From contig JBBQZO010000008.1 of NCBI GenBank assembly GCA_038207625.1, forward strand, positions 62,001 to 126,000: DNA of 64,000 nt. Direction: 5' to 3'. This DNA comes from JBBQZO01 sp038207625 (GTDB lineage: Bacteria; Pseudomonadota; Gammaproteobacteria; Burkholderiales; Burkholderiaceae_D). The notes below the pieces were generated by a model. That model was not told the DNA's origin and ran no database searches. It saw only the letters and a program-made list of their open reading frames with translations. Positions 35,017-42,893 of this stretch are shown one piece after another; the stretch's first letter is position 1, and the number at the start of each line of letters is the position of its first letter. Made by a program: the position numbers and the translations under genes.

Positions 35017-35772
35017 ATGCAAGGTACCTCATTTCGCTCATCGCTCGCGCTGGCAATGCTGGCCGGCTTGCTCTCGGCGCCGCCAGCTTGGGCGGGCGCG
35101 CCGCCCGACTTCGTGCTGGCCGGTACCGACGACACCAAGCAGTCGTTCTACGGCGCCTGGCTGACGCTGATCTACGCCGAGGCCTTCCAGCGGCTCGGTT
35201 ACCATTTCGTGTTCGCGGGTTATCCCGCCAAGCGCGCCGGCGCGATGGCCGACCAGGGCCAGGTCGATGGCGAGATTCAGCGTGTGGCCGATTACGGCGT
35301 ACGTCATCCAAATCTGTTGCGGGTTGACGAGTCGCATTTTTCGATGCGCTACGCGGCCTACGCGGCGCGTCCGATGGCGCCGCTGGCGGGCTGGCGCAGC
35401 CTGACCGGCACCGCCTACAAGATCGAATACCGCAGCGGCGTCACGCTGTGCGAACAGGCGCTCACGGGACGGGTGGCGCCGGCGCGTCTGTCGGCGGTGG
35501 CCAGCGTGCCGCTGGGATTGCGCAAACTGATGCGCGGGCGCACCGACCTGTTCATCGACGCCGACCGCATCGTCGAGAGCTATTTGGCGAAGGACGAATT
35601 CAAAGACAGCGGCTTGCGCAAAGTGGGCGACATGGACGACGTGGCGTTCCACGCTTTCCTGCACAAGCGCCACGCGTCGCTGGCGCCGGCGCTGGCCAAG
35701 GTGCTGCGCGACATGAAAGGCGAGGGCTTGATCGAGCGCTTCCGGCTGCAGGCCGACAGCAAGGGCAATTAG
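35017..35772 (+). CDS. Periplasmic solute-binding protein (SBP_bac_3-like)
   Basis: A 251-residue exported protein. The ATG at 35017 opens a signal peptide (LALAMLAGLLSAPPAWAGA). The mature part begins DFVLAGTDDTKQSFYGAW and ends with AKVLRDMKGEGLIERFRLQ, both typical of the family-3 fold. Upstream in-frame codons to 34888 lack signal logic. No transporter subunits are adjacent. The next gene on the same strand (36086) is a second binding protein, so the pair may be a local duplication that has diverged. Confidence 0.82.
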   Translation: MQGTSFRSSLALAMLAGLLSAPPAWAGAPPDFVLAGTDDTKQSFYGAWLTLIYAEAFQRLGYHFVFAGYPAKRAGAMADQGQVDGEIQRVADYGVRHPNLLRVDESHFSMRYAAYAARPMAPLAGWRSLTGTAYKIEYRSGVTLCEQALTGRVAPARLSAVASVPLGLRKLMRGRTDLFIDADRIVESYLAKDEFKDSGLRKVGDMDDVAFHAFLHKRHASLAPALAKVLRDMKGEGLIERFRLQADSKGN

Positions 35773-36085
35773 CCGCATGCGCGGCGCACCGAGCGGGTGC
35801 GCGGGCGCGCCAGTTGGGCGCTGGCGCGGCAGGCATAGGGCTGGCCGCGCCAGCGCACAGGTCGCCATCACCGCAGTTGCCGTCGCCGTCGTCGCCGCAG
35901 TTGCCGTCGCCGTCGTCGCCGTCGCTCTTTGCGGGACGCGGGACGGCGCTGGCGCGCTGGCGCGCTGCCGCGCGATCGATGGCGCAAGCGGTGAGCCGTT
36001 GTCGCGGTCAAACTCTGCTAGAGTGGGGGAGTGTGCCACACATTATCTTTTTGTTACGCTCCGTCCTGAACTGCACCGCCTATCC
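35773..36085. other. Intergenic region with a short tandem repeat
   Basis: 313 bases between two co-directional binding-protein genes. A 24-bp unit is repeated at 35871-35918. The remainder is GC-rich with no clear promoter until the AT-richer stretch at about 36010-36060 (ATTATCTTTTTGTTACG), which may hold the promoter of the next gene. Confidence 0.5.
35871..35918 (+). repeat. 24-bp tandem repeat, two perfect copies
   Basis: The unit CCGCAGTTGCCGTCGCCGTC plus GTCG occurs at 35871-35894 and 35895-35918, followed by a partial third copy. The unit is itself built from CCGTCG steps. It lies in non-coding DNA and is probably slippage-prone. Confidence 0.8.
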
Positions 36086-36868
36086 ATGAACGTTCGTCTC
36101 CTACGCCGATCGCTGCTCTTGCTTGCCCTCGGCGCTGCGGCCTCTGCCGAAGCCGTTGATACCGTGATTCTTTACGGCGATAGCGACTACCCGCCCTATT
36201 CGTATGTCGACAACGGTCGCTTCACCGGCATCTATGTGGACATGCTCACGCTCGCGGCGAAGGCGATGGCGCCGCAGTTCAAGGTCGAATTGCGGCCTTT
36301 GCCGTGGAAGCGCGGCTTGGCGGACATGGAAAATGGACGCGCCTTCGGGCTGTTCCCGCCCGGTCTGAAAGCCGAGCGCGGCTATATTTCGCGCTATTCA
36401 CGGCCCCTGTACCGTGAGACGGTGGTGCTGTTCTGCAATGGAACAGTGATGAAGCGCCCGCGCACCACGTTTCCCGATGATTTCGCCGGTTTGACGGTGG
36501 GTGTGAATGCCGGCTTCCTGTTGTCGGCGCGCCTGATGAATGCGCAAAAGCAAGGTTTGCTGCGGCTCGAATCGGCTGGCGGCAATGACGCGAATTTGAA
36601 AAAGCTCGCGCGCGACCGTATCGACTGCTATGCCAGCGATCGCATCGCCGCGCTGCATTCGGCCAAACGGCTGCACCTGGCGGGCCAGTTGGCCAGCGCG
36701 CAATTATTGGAAGCGGTCGAGTTGTCGGGCGAGAACACGTACGTCGGCTATAGCGCAGCCAACAATCCGCCGTATAAAACGGATTTCATTGAAAAAATGG
36801 ATGCGGCGATCGACGCCATCCGTAAAAGCGGCGCCGCGCAGCGTATTGAACACGACTATCTGGATTGA
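36086..36868 (+). CDS. Periplasmic solute-binding protein (SBP_bac_3-like)
   Basis: A 260-residue exported binding protein with a signal peptide (LLLALGAAASAEA). The mature part opens with LYGDSDYPPYSYVDNGRF and GIYVDMLTLAAKAM, classic family-3 binding-protein sequence, and ends MDAAIDAIRKSGAAQRI. Of the four such proteins in the window it is closest to the textbook pattern. No permease or ATPase is near; the transpeptidase gene is convergent, 30 bases away. Confidence 0.87.
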   Translation: MNVRLLRRSLLLLALGAAASAEAVDTVILYGDSDYPPYSYVDNGRFTGIYVDMLTLAAKAMAPQFKVELRPLPWKRGLADMENGRAFGLFPPGLKAERGYISRYSRPLYRETVVLFCNGTVMKRPRTTFPDDFAGLTVGVNAGFLLSARLMNAQKQGLLRLESAGGNDANLKKLARDRIDCYASDRIAALHSAKRLHLAGQLASAQLLEAVELSGENTYVGYSAANNPPYKTDFIEKMDAAIDAIRKSGAAQRIEHDYLD

Positions 36869-36897
36869 GCGGCGCCGGCCTGGCGCGCTGCTTCACA

Positions 36898-38169
36898 TCA
36901 CAGGTTCGACTCGGCGAAGATCTTCCACTCCTTGCCTTCCCTGGCCCAGTACTGGCGCTTGCGCACGCTGTTGTGGCGCCGTCCCACCACGGTCTCCTGG
37001 CGAAACGAGCTGACGATCACTTCCTCGGCGCTGGGCTGGCGGAAAAAGCTCGGCTCGGACAGGCGGATGGTGGCGTTGTTGGCGCCGGCCAGCAGGCGCT
37101 GGTGGGCGATCCAGGTCAGCGCGTCTTCGTCGCTGCCGGACTTGAAGCTGGCCGAATAGTGGCTGCGCACGGCCGCGTCGTCCTTGCGTTCGATGTCGCG
37201 CCGCCAGCTCTCGACCAGACCGGCGGCCAGCGCGCGGTCGCTGTCGCGCACCGCCTCGCTGACGAATTCGACATGGTCGCCGATCAGGATCGGGGTCTTG
37301 CCCACTTCGATCGAGCGGCTCAGCTTGTTGAGGTCGTCGTTGCTGACGACGACGCAGCCGTCGGTGGCCAGCGGCGCGCGGCTGAAGGTGTCGGGCGGGG
37401 TACCGTGCAGCCAGATGCCCGAGCCGCTGCGTCCGTTGACCTTGTCCCACTCATTCGGATAATTGGTCGGCAGGGCGCCCTTGCCGTACATGTCGGGCAG
37501 CTTCGAGCCGGCCAGCCGGCGCACCAGGTAGTACACCCCGACGGGGGTGCGCATATCGCCTTCGCGCGACTTGTTGATACCCAGCTTGCCCTGGCTGACG
37601 TAGTAGTCGGCCACCAGGCGGATCTGGTCGTTGCGGTTTTCGTACAGGTACAGGCGCGAGCGCTTGGCGTCGACGATCAGCGCATGGCGCTGGTCGCGCC
37701 GCATCTGCAGCAGCGCGCGCGGCAGCATCGGGCCGCTCGGGCGCCCTGGCGTGGACTGCAGGCGCATCGCCGCTTCCTTGCGCAAATCGGCCAGGCGCGC
37801 GTCGGCACCGGTGGCCGCTTCGCCCAATTGCCCGACCGGACGGGTGTGCATCAGCAGCAGGTCGCCGCGCACCAAATGGCCGAGACGGAAATTGGGATAG
37901 GCCTCGACCAGCGCGTCGGCCTTCACCTGGGCTTCGCGCAGGTGGTTCTGGGCCAGTTCGGCGTAAATGTCGATCAGCATTACTTCAGGGTCCGGGCGGC
38001 GCCCAGCCTGGGCCGCGGCCGGTACCGGCGCGAGCTGTTTTGGCGGGGCCGGCTTGAATGTCACCGGACGCCCAGTTGCCAACGACGCATGCACGCCGAA
38101 GGCCAGCACGCACAGCGTGCCGAGCCAACGCGTCGCCTTGCGGCCGGGCGTGGATTTCAAATTGAACAT
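36898..38169 (-). CDS. L,D-transpeptidase (YkuD) with NTF2-like C-terminal domain
   Basis: A 423-residue exported enzyme. The N-terminal part is linker-rich. The YkuD domain (about residues 150-300) contains HGTPPDTF and the catalytic Cys in APLATDGCVVVSN. The last about 110 residues form an NTF2-like fold (SWRRDIERKDDAAVRSHYS ... WKIFAE), as in Cds6-type transpeptidases. It forms 3-3 peptidoglycan links or attaches proteins to peptidoglycan. Its start overlaps the upstream stop as TGATG, so it is coupled to the TPR protein. Confidence 0.9.
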   Translation of the reverse strand: MFNLKSTPGRKATRWLGTLCVLAFGVHASLATGRPVTFKPAPPKQLAPVPAAAQAGRRPDPEVMLIDIYAELAQNHLREAQVKADALVEAYPNFRLGHLVRGDLLLMHTRPVGQLGEAATGADARLADLRKEAAMRLQSTPGRPSGPMLPRALLQMRRDQRHALIVDAKRSRLYLYENRNDQIRLVADYYVSQGKLGINKSREGDMRTPVGVYYLVRRLAGSKLPDMYGKGALPTNYPNEWDKVNGRSGSGIWLHGTPPDTFSRAPLATDGCVVVSNDDLNKLSRSIEVGKTPILIGDHVEFVSEAVRDSDRALAAGLVESWRRDIERKDDAAVRSHYSASFKSGSDEDALTWIAHQRLLAGANNATIRLSEPSFFRQPSAEEVIVSSFRQETVVGRRHNSVRKRQYWAREGKEWKIFAESNL

Positions 38170-39506
38170 CAGCTACCCGTCGTCTCCTGCTTGATCTTCC
38201 ATTTTCCGGCATTCTTGATCAGCACCAGTGTCTTGCGGCTGGTGGCCGACAGACGATCCGATTGGTAGACCTGGCGGAACGAGACCTTGGCGATATTGCC
38301 GTTGATGGTGACCTGCGGCGCGCTGACCTCGACCCGGATGCGGCCCTTGCCGGCGATGCGGTTGCGCCGTTCAGCAGCCCAGGCCTTGTAGGACAAGCCC
38401 TTGGGCGCTTCGAAATCGCCGCTGTAAAAGCCCAGATAGCCGTCCACGTCCTGTGCGGCCCAGGCCTTGGCCCAGCCATGCACCTGGTCGAGCACGTCGT
38501 CGCGCTCACCCGTGTCGGCCGCCGGCTTGCTGATCGGCGCAGGCGGTGCGATCGGCGGCTTGACGCTGGCCACCGGCGCGGACGCCGGCTTGTTCGCTGC
38601 CAGCAGTACCGCCGCCGGTTTGGCCGGCGCGGCGGCCACCAGCACGGGCGCCGGGCTAGGTTTGACGGTGGCGGTGGCGAGCGTGACCGGAGCGGGCTTG
38701 GCCGGCGCCGCCACCAGCACCGGGGCCGGCTTGGCCACGACGGGCGCTGGTGCGACCTTGGCAACCACCACTGGTGCGGCCGGGGCAGCGACGGGGGCGG
38801 CCGGCACGGCGGCAGCCAGCGACGGAATCCGGTGCACCGGCACTTCCTTGCCGGTCGGCGCGTTCGGCAAAATCAGCTTGGACGCGGTATTGGCGGCCTG
38901 GGCCGGCGCGGCCACGTCGGGCGGCGCCAGGCGCGTGCCGGTGCTGCTCGAGAAAGTGCGCAGCAACGTCAGCTTGGACTTGGCCGGCGAGCTGGCGGTG
39001 CCCAGTTCGAGCGCCTTGTCATACGCCTGGCTGGCCATCTTGCCGTACACATCGCCCAGGTTTTCGTAGGCAGTCAGGTAGCTGGGATTGGTGTGGATCG
39101 CCTGCTCGAGCGCGATGCGCGCCTTGTCGTACTGGCCCGTCGACGCATACAGCACGGCCAGGTTGTTGTACGGCTCGGGCAGGTCGCGGAACTCTTCGGT
39201 GAGCTTGGTGAACACGGCGATCGCCTCGGCCGTCTTGTTCTGCTCGGTGAGCAGCACGCCCTTCATGAAACGCATCTGCGGATCGCTCGGGTGCTTGGCC
39301 AGAAACTCGTTGGTCTTGTTGAGCGCCTCGGCCACTTTGCCGCTGCGTACCAGTTTGGTTACATCGCTGACCTCATCTGCGCAAGCCGGCAGTGCCAGCA
39401 GCGACGTCACAAACAGGGTGCCGGCAATCACTTGATAAGCTGCGTGATGCAGCTGCGAGCGGTGACCTGTGGATTTACGTTGGGAGGGGGCGATCTTGAT
39501 TTTCAT
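38169..39506 (-). CDS. TPR protein with Ala/Pro-rich linker and NTF2-like domain
   Basis: A 445-residue exported protein. I prefer the ATG at 39506 (MKIKIAPSQRKS); ATG at 39536 is possible and neither has a strong ribosome site. A signal segment (GTLFVTSLLALPACA) is followed by about four TPR motifs (FMKGVLLTEQNKTAEAIAVF, PYNNLAVLYASTGQYDKAR). A long Ala/Pro/Val-rich linker (about 210-330) and a C-terminal NTF2-like domain resembling that of the next gene complete it. Probably a cell-envelope scaffold working with the transpeptidase. Confidence 0.85.
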   Translation of the reverse strand: MKIKIAPSQRKSTGHRSQLHHAAYQVIAGTLFVTSLLALPACADEVSDVTKLVRSGKVAEALNKTNEFLAKHPSDPQMRFMKGVLLTEQNKTAEAIAVFTKLTEEFRDLPEPYNNLAVLYASTGQYDKARIALEQAIHTNPSYLTAYENLGDVYGKMASQAYDKALELGTASSPAKSKLTLLRTFSSSTGTRLAPPDVAAPAQAANTASKLILPNAPTGKEVPVHRIPSLAAAVPAAPVAAPAAPVVVAKVAPAPVVAKPAPVLVAAPAKPAPVTLATATVKPSPAPVLVAAAPAKPAAVLLAANKPASAPVASVKPPIAPPAPISKPAADTGERDDVLDQVHGWAKAWAAQDVDGYLGFYSGDFEAPKGLSYKAWAAERRNRIAGKGRIRVEVSAPQVTINGNIAKVSFRQVYQSDRLSATSRKTLVLIKNAGKWKIKQETTGS

Positions 39507-39591
39507 TGAGGTCGGACCTGACGCAAAAAAGGACATGGTACACGTTATGGACTGTGAGATCAAAAGTAGGTGCAACACAATTGTAATATTG

Positions 39592-39605
39592 TCACATTTA
39601 TGTGA
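39592..39605. promoter_or_regulatory. Palindrome upstream of the TPR/transpeptidase operon
   Basis: TCACAT-TT-ATGTGA is a perfect 6-bp inverted repeat in an AT-rich island about 86 bases before the TPR gene start. It may be a regulator site in the promoter region. It is not the usual CRP arrangement (TGTGA-N6-TCACA). Confidence 0.35.
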
Positions 39606-39712
39606 ACTTCGCACCTAAAAGTGTGCCGTTGCCGCATCATTTGTCGCTCTGCGCCGACACGCTGGGCGCAGCGCGCTCAGCGGCGTGGCCGGTCCGTCAG
39701 CGACGGGCCCGC

Positions 39713-39949
39713 TTATGCCGGCCCGACTGGTCCGGCTTGGCCCTGCGCCGCCCGCGCTGAAGGGGCCGCTGCGCCATCCCAAAGCAAGGCCTGGGCCACG
39801 ATCACATTCTGGCCGTTGAAGGTCAGCGCGGGCGAGCCGTGCAGACGATAGCCCAATGCGAGCGCAGCGCTGACGCGATGGCAAAAGCTGGCGTCGTCCG
39901 GACCGGTCAGTACACGATAGATGGGCAGCTGGTCGGGTGGTTGCTTCAT
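39713..39949 (-). CDS. DUF1737 small protein
   Basis: A 78-residue protein. The core YRVLTGPDDASFCHRVSAAL and LGYRLHGSPALTFNG is the DUF1737 signature, a small domain of unknown function; the last about 20 residues are a Gly/Ala-rich tail. The start ATG at 39949 overlaps the stop of the upstream regulator as ATGA, so it is co-translated with it. Its link to the formate dehydrogenase locus is by position only. Confidence 0.8.
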   Translation of the reverse strand: MKQPPDQLPIYRVLTGPDDASFCHRVSAALALGYRLHGSPALTFNGQNVIVAQALLWDGAAAPSARAAQGQAGPVGPA

Positions 39950-41058
39950 TGCGGGCTCTCGGTGGGGTTTGCTGGCACGCTATGGTCGGCTGCGCCGAAG
40001 GCTTGCTCGAGCGTCAGGATGGTGCCGGTGTCGCTGGCGTCGTAGCCGCGCAACTGATCGACTACGCCGTGGTAGGCGCTCGACTGCAGCACGGCCAGCA
40101 ACTGACGGATCAGCGGATCGTCGATCGAGGCGCTGGGCAGCGCGAAGAAGTAGCGCTCGCTCACCAGGGGAATAAAGTCCAGGCCGAAACGGTGCGCCGC
40201 CGTGCCCACGCCAAAGCCGACGTCGGCCATGCCGCTGCCGATGTAGGCGGCCACCGCTGAATGGGTGAATTCGGCGCTGGCGTAACCATTGATGTCGGCC
40301 GAGGCCACGCCGGCGTCGCCGAGCATCAATTCGAGCAACATGCGCGTGCCCGAGCCGATCTGGCGGTTGACGAAGCGCACCTCGGGCCGGGAAAGGTCGG
40401 CCAGGCCGCGAATATTGAGCGGATTGCCGGGCGCGACGAACAATCCCTGGGTGCGCACGGCCAGGTGGATCAGGCAATGCTGGGTCGGGTCCAGCCAGCG
40501 CGCGTACCAGGCCATGGCCGCCGCCTGATAGGGGCCGATGGGAATGTGAAAGCCGGCCAGGTCGCATTCGCGCCGGGCCAGCGCGGCCACCGCGTCGGCG
40601 CTGTTGCGGTAACGCAGCTCGAGCGGCAGCTTGATCTCGGTGAGATGGGCCATCAAGGCGGCCACGGCGAAACCGTGGCTGGCGTCCATGCGGATGGTGC
40701 GCAGGCGGTCTGCGGCCATCTTGCCCAGCTCGCTTTCCAGTTCCGAGGCCAGACTCTCGAGCGTGGGCGACAGGCGCGCGGCGATGCGGCGGTCGGCCCA
40801 CACCAGCTTTTGCGCCAGCGGCGTCAACTGGGTACCGCGCCCGCGTCCGCTGTGCAGCAGCGTCGCGCCAAATAGTTGCTCGGCGTCGCGCAGCAAACCC
40901 CAGGCGTAGCGGTAGGACAGGTTGACGGTCTTGGCCGCCTGGGCGATCGAGCCCGTTTGCTGGATCGCCAACAACAGACGCAGCAGCGCGCCCGTGTCGA
41001 GCGGCGTTTCGCCATGAAAACTGATTTCCCAGTGGGGCCGGATATTAACTTTTAGCAT
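39946..41058 (-). CDS. ModE-type HTH regulator with periplasmic-binding-protein-like sensor domain
   Basis: A 370-residue cytoplasmic regulator. Residues about 18-110 form a ModE/LysR-like winged helix (AIQQTGSIAQAAKTVNLSYR, then WGLLRDAEQLFGATLLHSGR). Residues about 120-350 are a PBP-like domain (GFAVAALMAHLTEIKLPLELR, SGTRMLLELMLGD, SAVAAYIGSGMADVGFGVGT). It is divergent from the transporter and formate dehydrogenase genes, so it is their likely regulator, with formate, oxalate or an oxyanion as possible effector (inference). It overlaps the DUF1737 gene at its 3' end. Confidence 0.88.
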   Translation of the reverse strand: MLKVNIRPHWEISFHGETPLDTGALLRLLLAIQQTGSIAQAAKTVNLSYRYAWGLLRDAEQLFGATLLHSGRGRGTQLTPLAQKLVWADRRIAARLSPTLESLASELESELGKMAADRLRTIRMDASHGFAVAALMAHLTEIKLPLELRYRNSADAVAALARRECDLAGFHIPIGPYQAAAMAWYARWLDPTQHCLIHLAVRTQGLFVAPGNPLNIRGLADLSRPEVRFVNRQIGSGTRMLLELMLGDAGVASADINGYASAEFTHSAVAAYIGSGMADVGFGVGTAAHRFGLDFIPLVSERYFFALPSASIDDPLIRQLLAVLQSSAYHGVVDQLRGYDASDTGTILTLEQAFGAADHSVPANPTESPQ

Positions 41059-41150
41059 ATGCTGTAGATAGCCTATTTCAAATTAACCCTGATATGGTAG
41101 CCTATCTCCCGCGCAAAAAGTGAAAATCAATATGCGACTAATAGCATATT
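41053..41150. promoter_or_regulatory. Candidate operator array, four copies of TAGC[AC]TAT
   Basis: The divergent promoter region contains TAGCATAT at 41053 and 41142 and TAGCCTAT at 41069 and 41098. The first copy overlaps the regulator's start codon. There is also a perfect palindrome AGCATATGCT (41054-41063) and an inverted repeat AATATGC-N8-GCATATT (41129-41150). Such clustering of one 8-mer in about 100 bases suggests binding sites for the divergent regulator. Confidence 0.65.
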
Positions 41151-41179
41151 ATGAAAATAATATTCATTGGGAGAATTGA

Positions 41180-42817
41180 ATGGCTGGATTCGACTTTCTG
41201 GACAAGGAAGGCACCGTCGCCGGTGCCGGTTTTAACCGCTGGCTGGTGCCGCCGGCGGCGTTGGCGATTCACCTGTGTATCGGCATGGCGTATGGTTTTT
41301 CGGTGTTCTGGCTGCCGCTGTCGCGCGCGCTGGGCATCAAGGAGCCCATCGCCTGCGCCAAGGAAATGGGCTTTTGGGCCGAGCTGATGTCGACCAGTTG
41401 CGACTGGGAAATTTCGATCCTGAGCTGGATGTACACGCTGTTTTTCGTCTTCCTCGGTTCGGCCGCGGCGCTGTTTGGTGGCTGGCTCGAGCACGCCGGG
41501 CCGCGCAAGGCTGGCGTGGTGTCGGCGCTGTGCTGGTGCGCCGGCCTGGTGGTGTCCGCGCTGGGCATCTACCTGCACCAGATCTGGCTGATGTGGCTGG
41601 GCTCGGGCGTGATCGGCGGCATCGGGCTGGGCCTCGGTTACATCTCGCCCGTGTCGACGCTGATCAAGTGGTTTCCCGACCGGCGCGGCATGGCCACCGG
41701 CATGGCCATCATGGGTTTCGGCGGTGGCGCGATGATCGGCGCGCCGCTGGCCGACCAGCTGATGAAGTTCTACGCCACGCCCGTCTCGGTGGGTGTGTGG
41801 GAAACCTTCCTGACGCTGGCGGCGATCTACCTGGTGTTCATGCTGGGCGGCGCGCTGGCCTATCGCGTGCCACCGACGGGCTGGAAACCGGCCGGCTGGA
41901 TTGCGTCCGCCGCCAAGGCCAGCAACGTGATGATCACCGACAAGCATGTGCATGCGAAGCGCGTCTGGGTCATTCCGCAATTTTGGCTGCTGTGGGGCGT
42001 GCTGTGCCTGAACGTGTCGGCCGGCATCGGCATCCTGGGCATGTCCTCGCCACTGTTGCAGGAGGTGTTTGCCGGCAAATTGATCGGCGTTGATCTCGCC
42101 TTCAACGACTTGTCGCTGGCCCAGAAAGGCCAGATTGCGGCAATCGCCGCCGGCTTCACCGGGCTGTTGTCGCTGTTTAATATCGGCGGGCGCTTCGTGT
42201 GGGCCTCGCTGTCCGACTACATCGGGCGCAAGCACACCTATTTTGTATTCTTCGTGCTGGGCTTTATACTTTACGCGGCGATACCGACGGTGGCGCACAG
42301 TGGTCAGCTAGCCTTGTTTGTCGCATTTTTTTGCATCATCTTGTCGATGTACGGCGGCGGGTTTGCGACCATTCCGGCTTATCTGGCCGACCTGTTCGGC
42401 ACCCAGATGGTGGGCGCGATCCACGGGCGCCTGTTGACGGCCTGGTCGGTGGCCGGCGTGATCGGCCCGCTGTTGGTGACCTATATTCGCGAATCGCAGA
42501 TCGCGCATGGCGTGCCGAAAGCGCAGGCCTACGACGTGACGATGTATGTGCTGGCAGGCATGATCGCGCTCGGTCTGTGCTGCAATCTGGCGGTGCGCCC
42601 GATCGCCGCCAAGTACTTCATGAGCGATGCGGAGCTGGCCAACGAGCGCCGCTTGGCCCATGAGCGCGACAGCGCCAACGGCGTGAACGGCGGCGCGGCG
42701 CCGGGCACCAGCGGCGGCGGTCCGGCCGTGACCGTGCTGGCGTGGGCGGCGGTTGGGATTCCGATGGCGTTCGGGATCGCGCTCACGCTGCAAAAAGCCA
42801 TCATTTTGTTTCAATAA
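41180..42817 (+). CDS. OFA-family MFS transporter (oxalate/formate antiporter-like)
   Basis: A 545-residue transporter with about twelve membrane segments. The start ATG has GGGAGAATTGA upstream. MFS/OFA features are LGLGYISPVSTLIKWFPDRRGMATG, MGFGGGAMIG and NIGGRFVWASLSDYIGRKHTY. A soluble insertion (about residues 70-90) and a central loop distinguish it from short MFS members. Placed directly before formate dehydrogenase, it probably brings in formate or exchanges oxalate/formate. Substrate is inferred from family and context. Confidence 0.9.
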   Translation: MAGFDFLDKEGTVAGAGFNRWLVPPAALAIHLCIGMAYGFSVFWLPLSRALGIKEPIACAKEMGFWAELMSTSCDWEISILSWMYTLFFVFLGSAAALFGGWLEHAGPRKAGVVSALCWCAGLVVSALGIYLHQIWLMWLGSGVIGGIGLGLGYISPVSTLIKWFPDRRGMATGMAIMGFGGGAMIGAPLADQLMKFYATPVSVGVWETFLTLAAIYLVFMLGGALAYRVPPTGWKPAGWIASAAKASNVMITDKHVHAKRVWVIPQFWLLWGVLCLNVSAGIGILGMSSPLLQEVFAGKLIGVDLAFNDLSLAQKGQIAAIAAGFTGLLSLFNIGGRFVWASLSDYIGRKHTYFVFFVLGFILYAAIPTVAHSGQLALFVAFFCIILSMYGGGFATIPAYLADLFGTQMVGAIHGRLLTAWSVAGVIGPLLVTYIRESQIAHGVPKAQAYDVTMYVLAGMIALGLCCNLAVRPIAAKYFMSDAELANERRLAHERDSANGVNGGAAPGTSGGGPAVTVLAWAAVGIPMAFGIALTLQKAIILFQ

Positions 42818-42893
42818 TGCCCCGGCCGGCACTGCACCTTGGGTTGCTGCCGGCCTCTTACAGTTAATAACCGTGCATGAATCAGGACACGCA

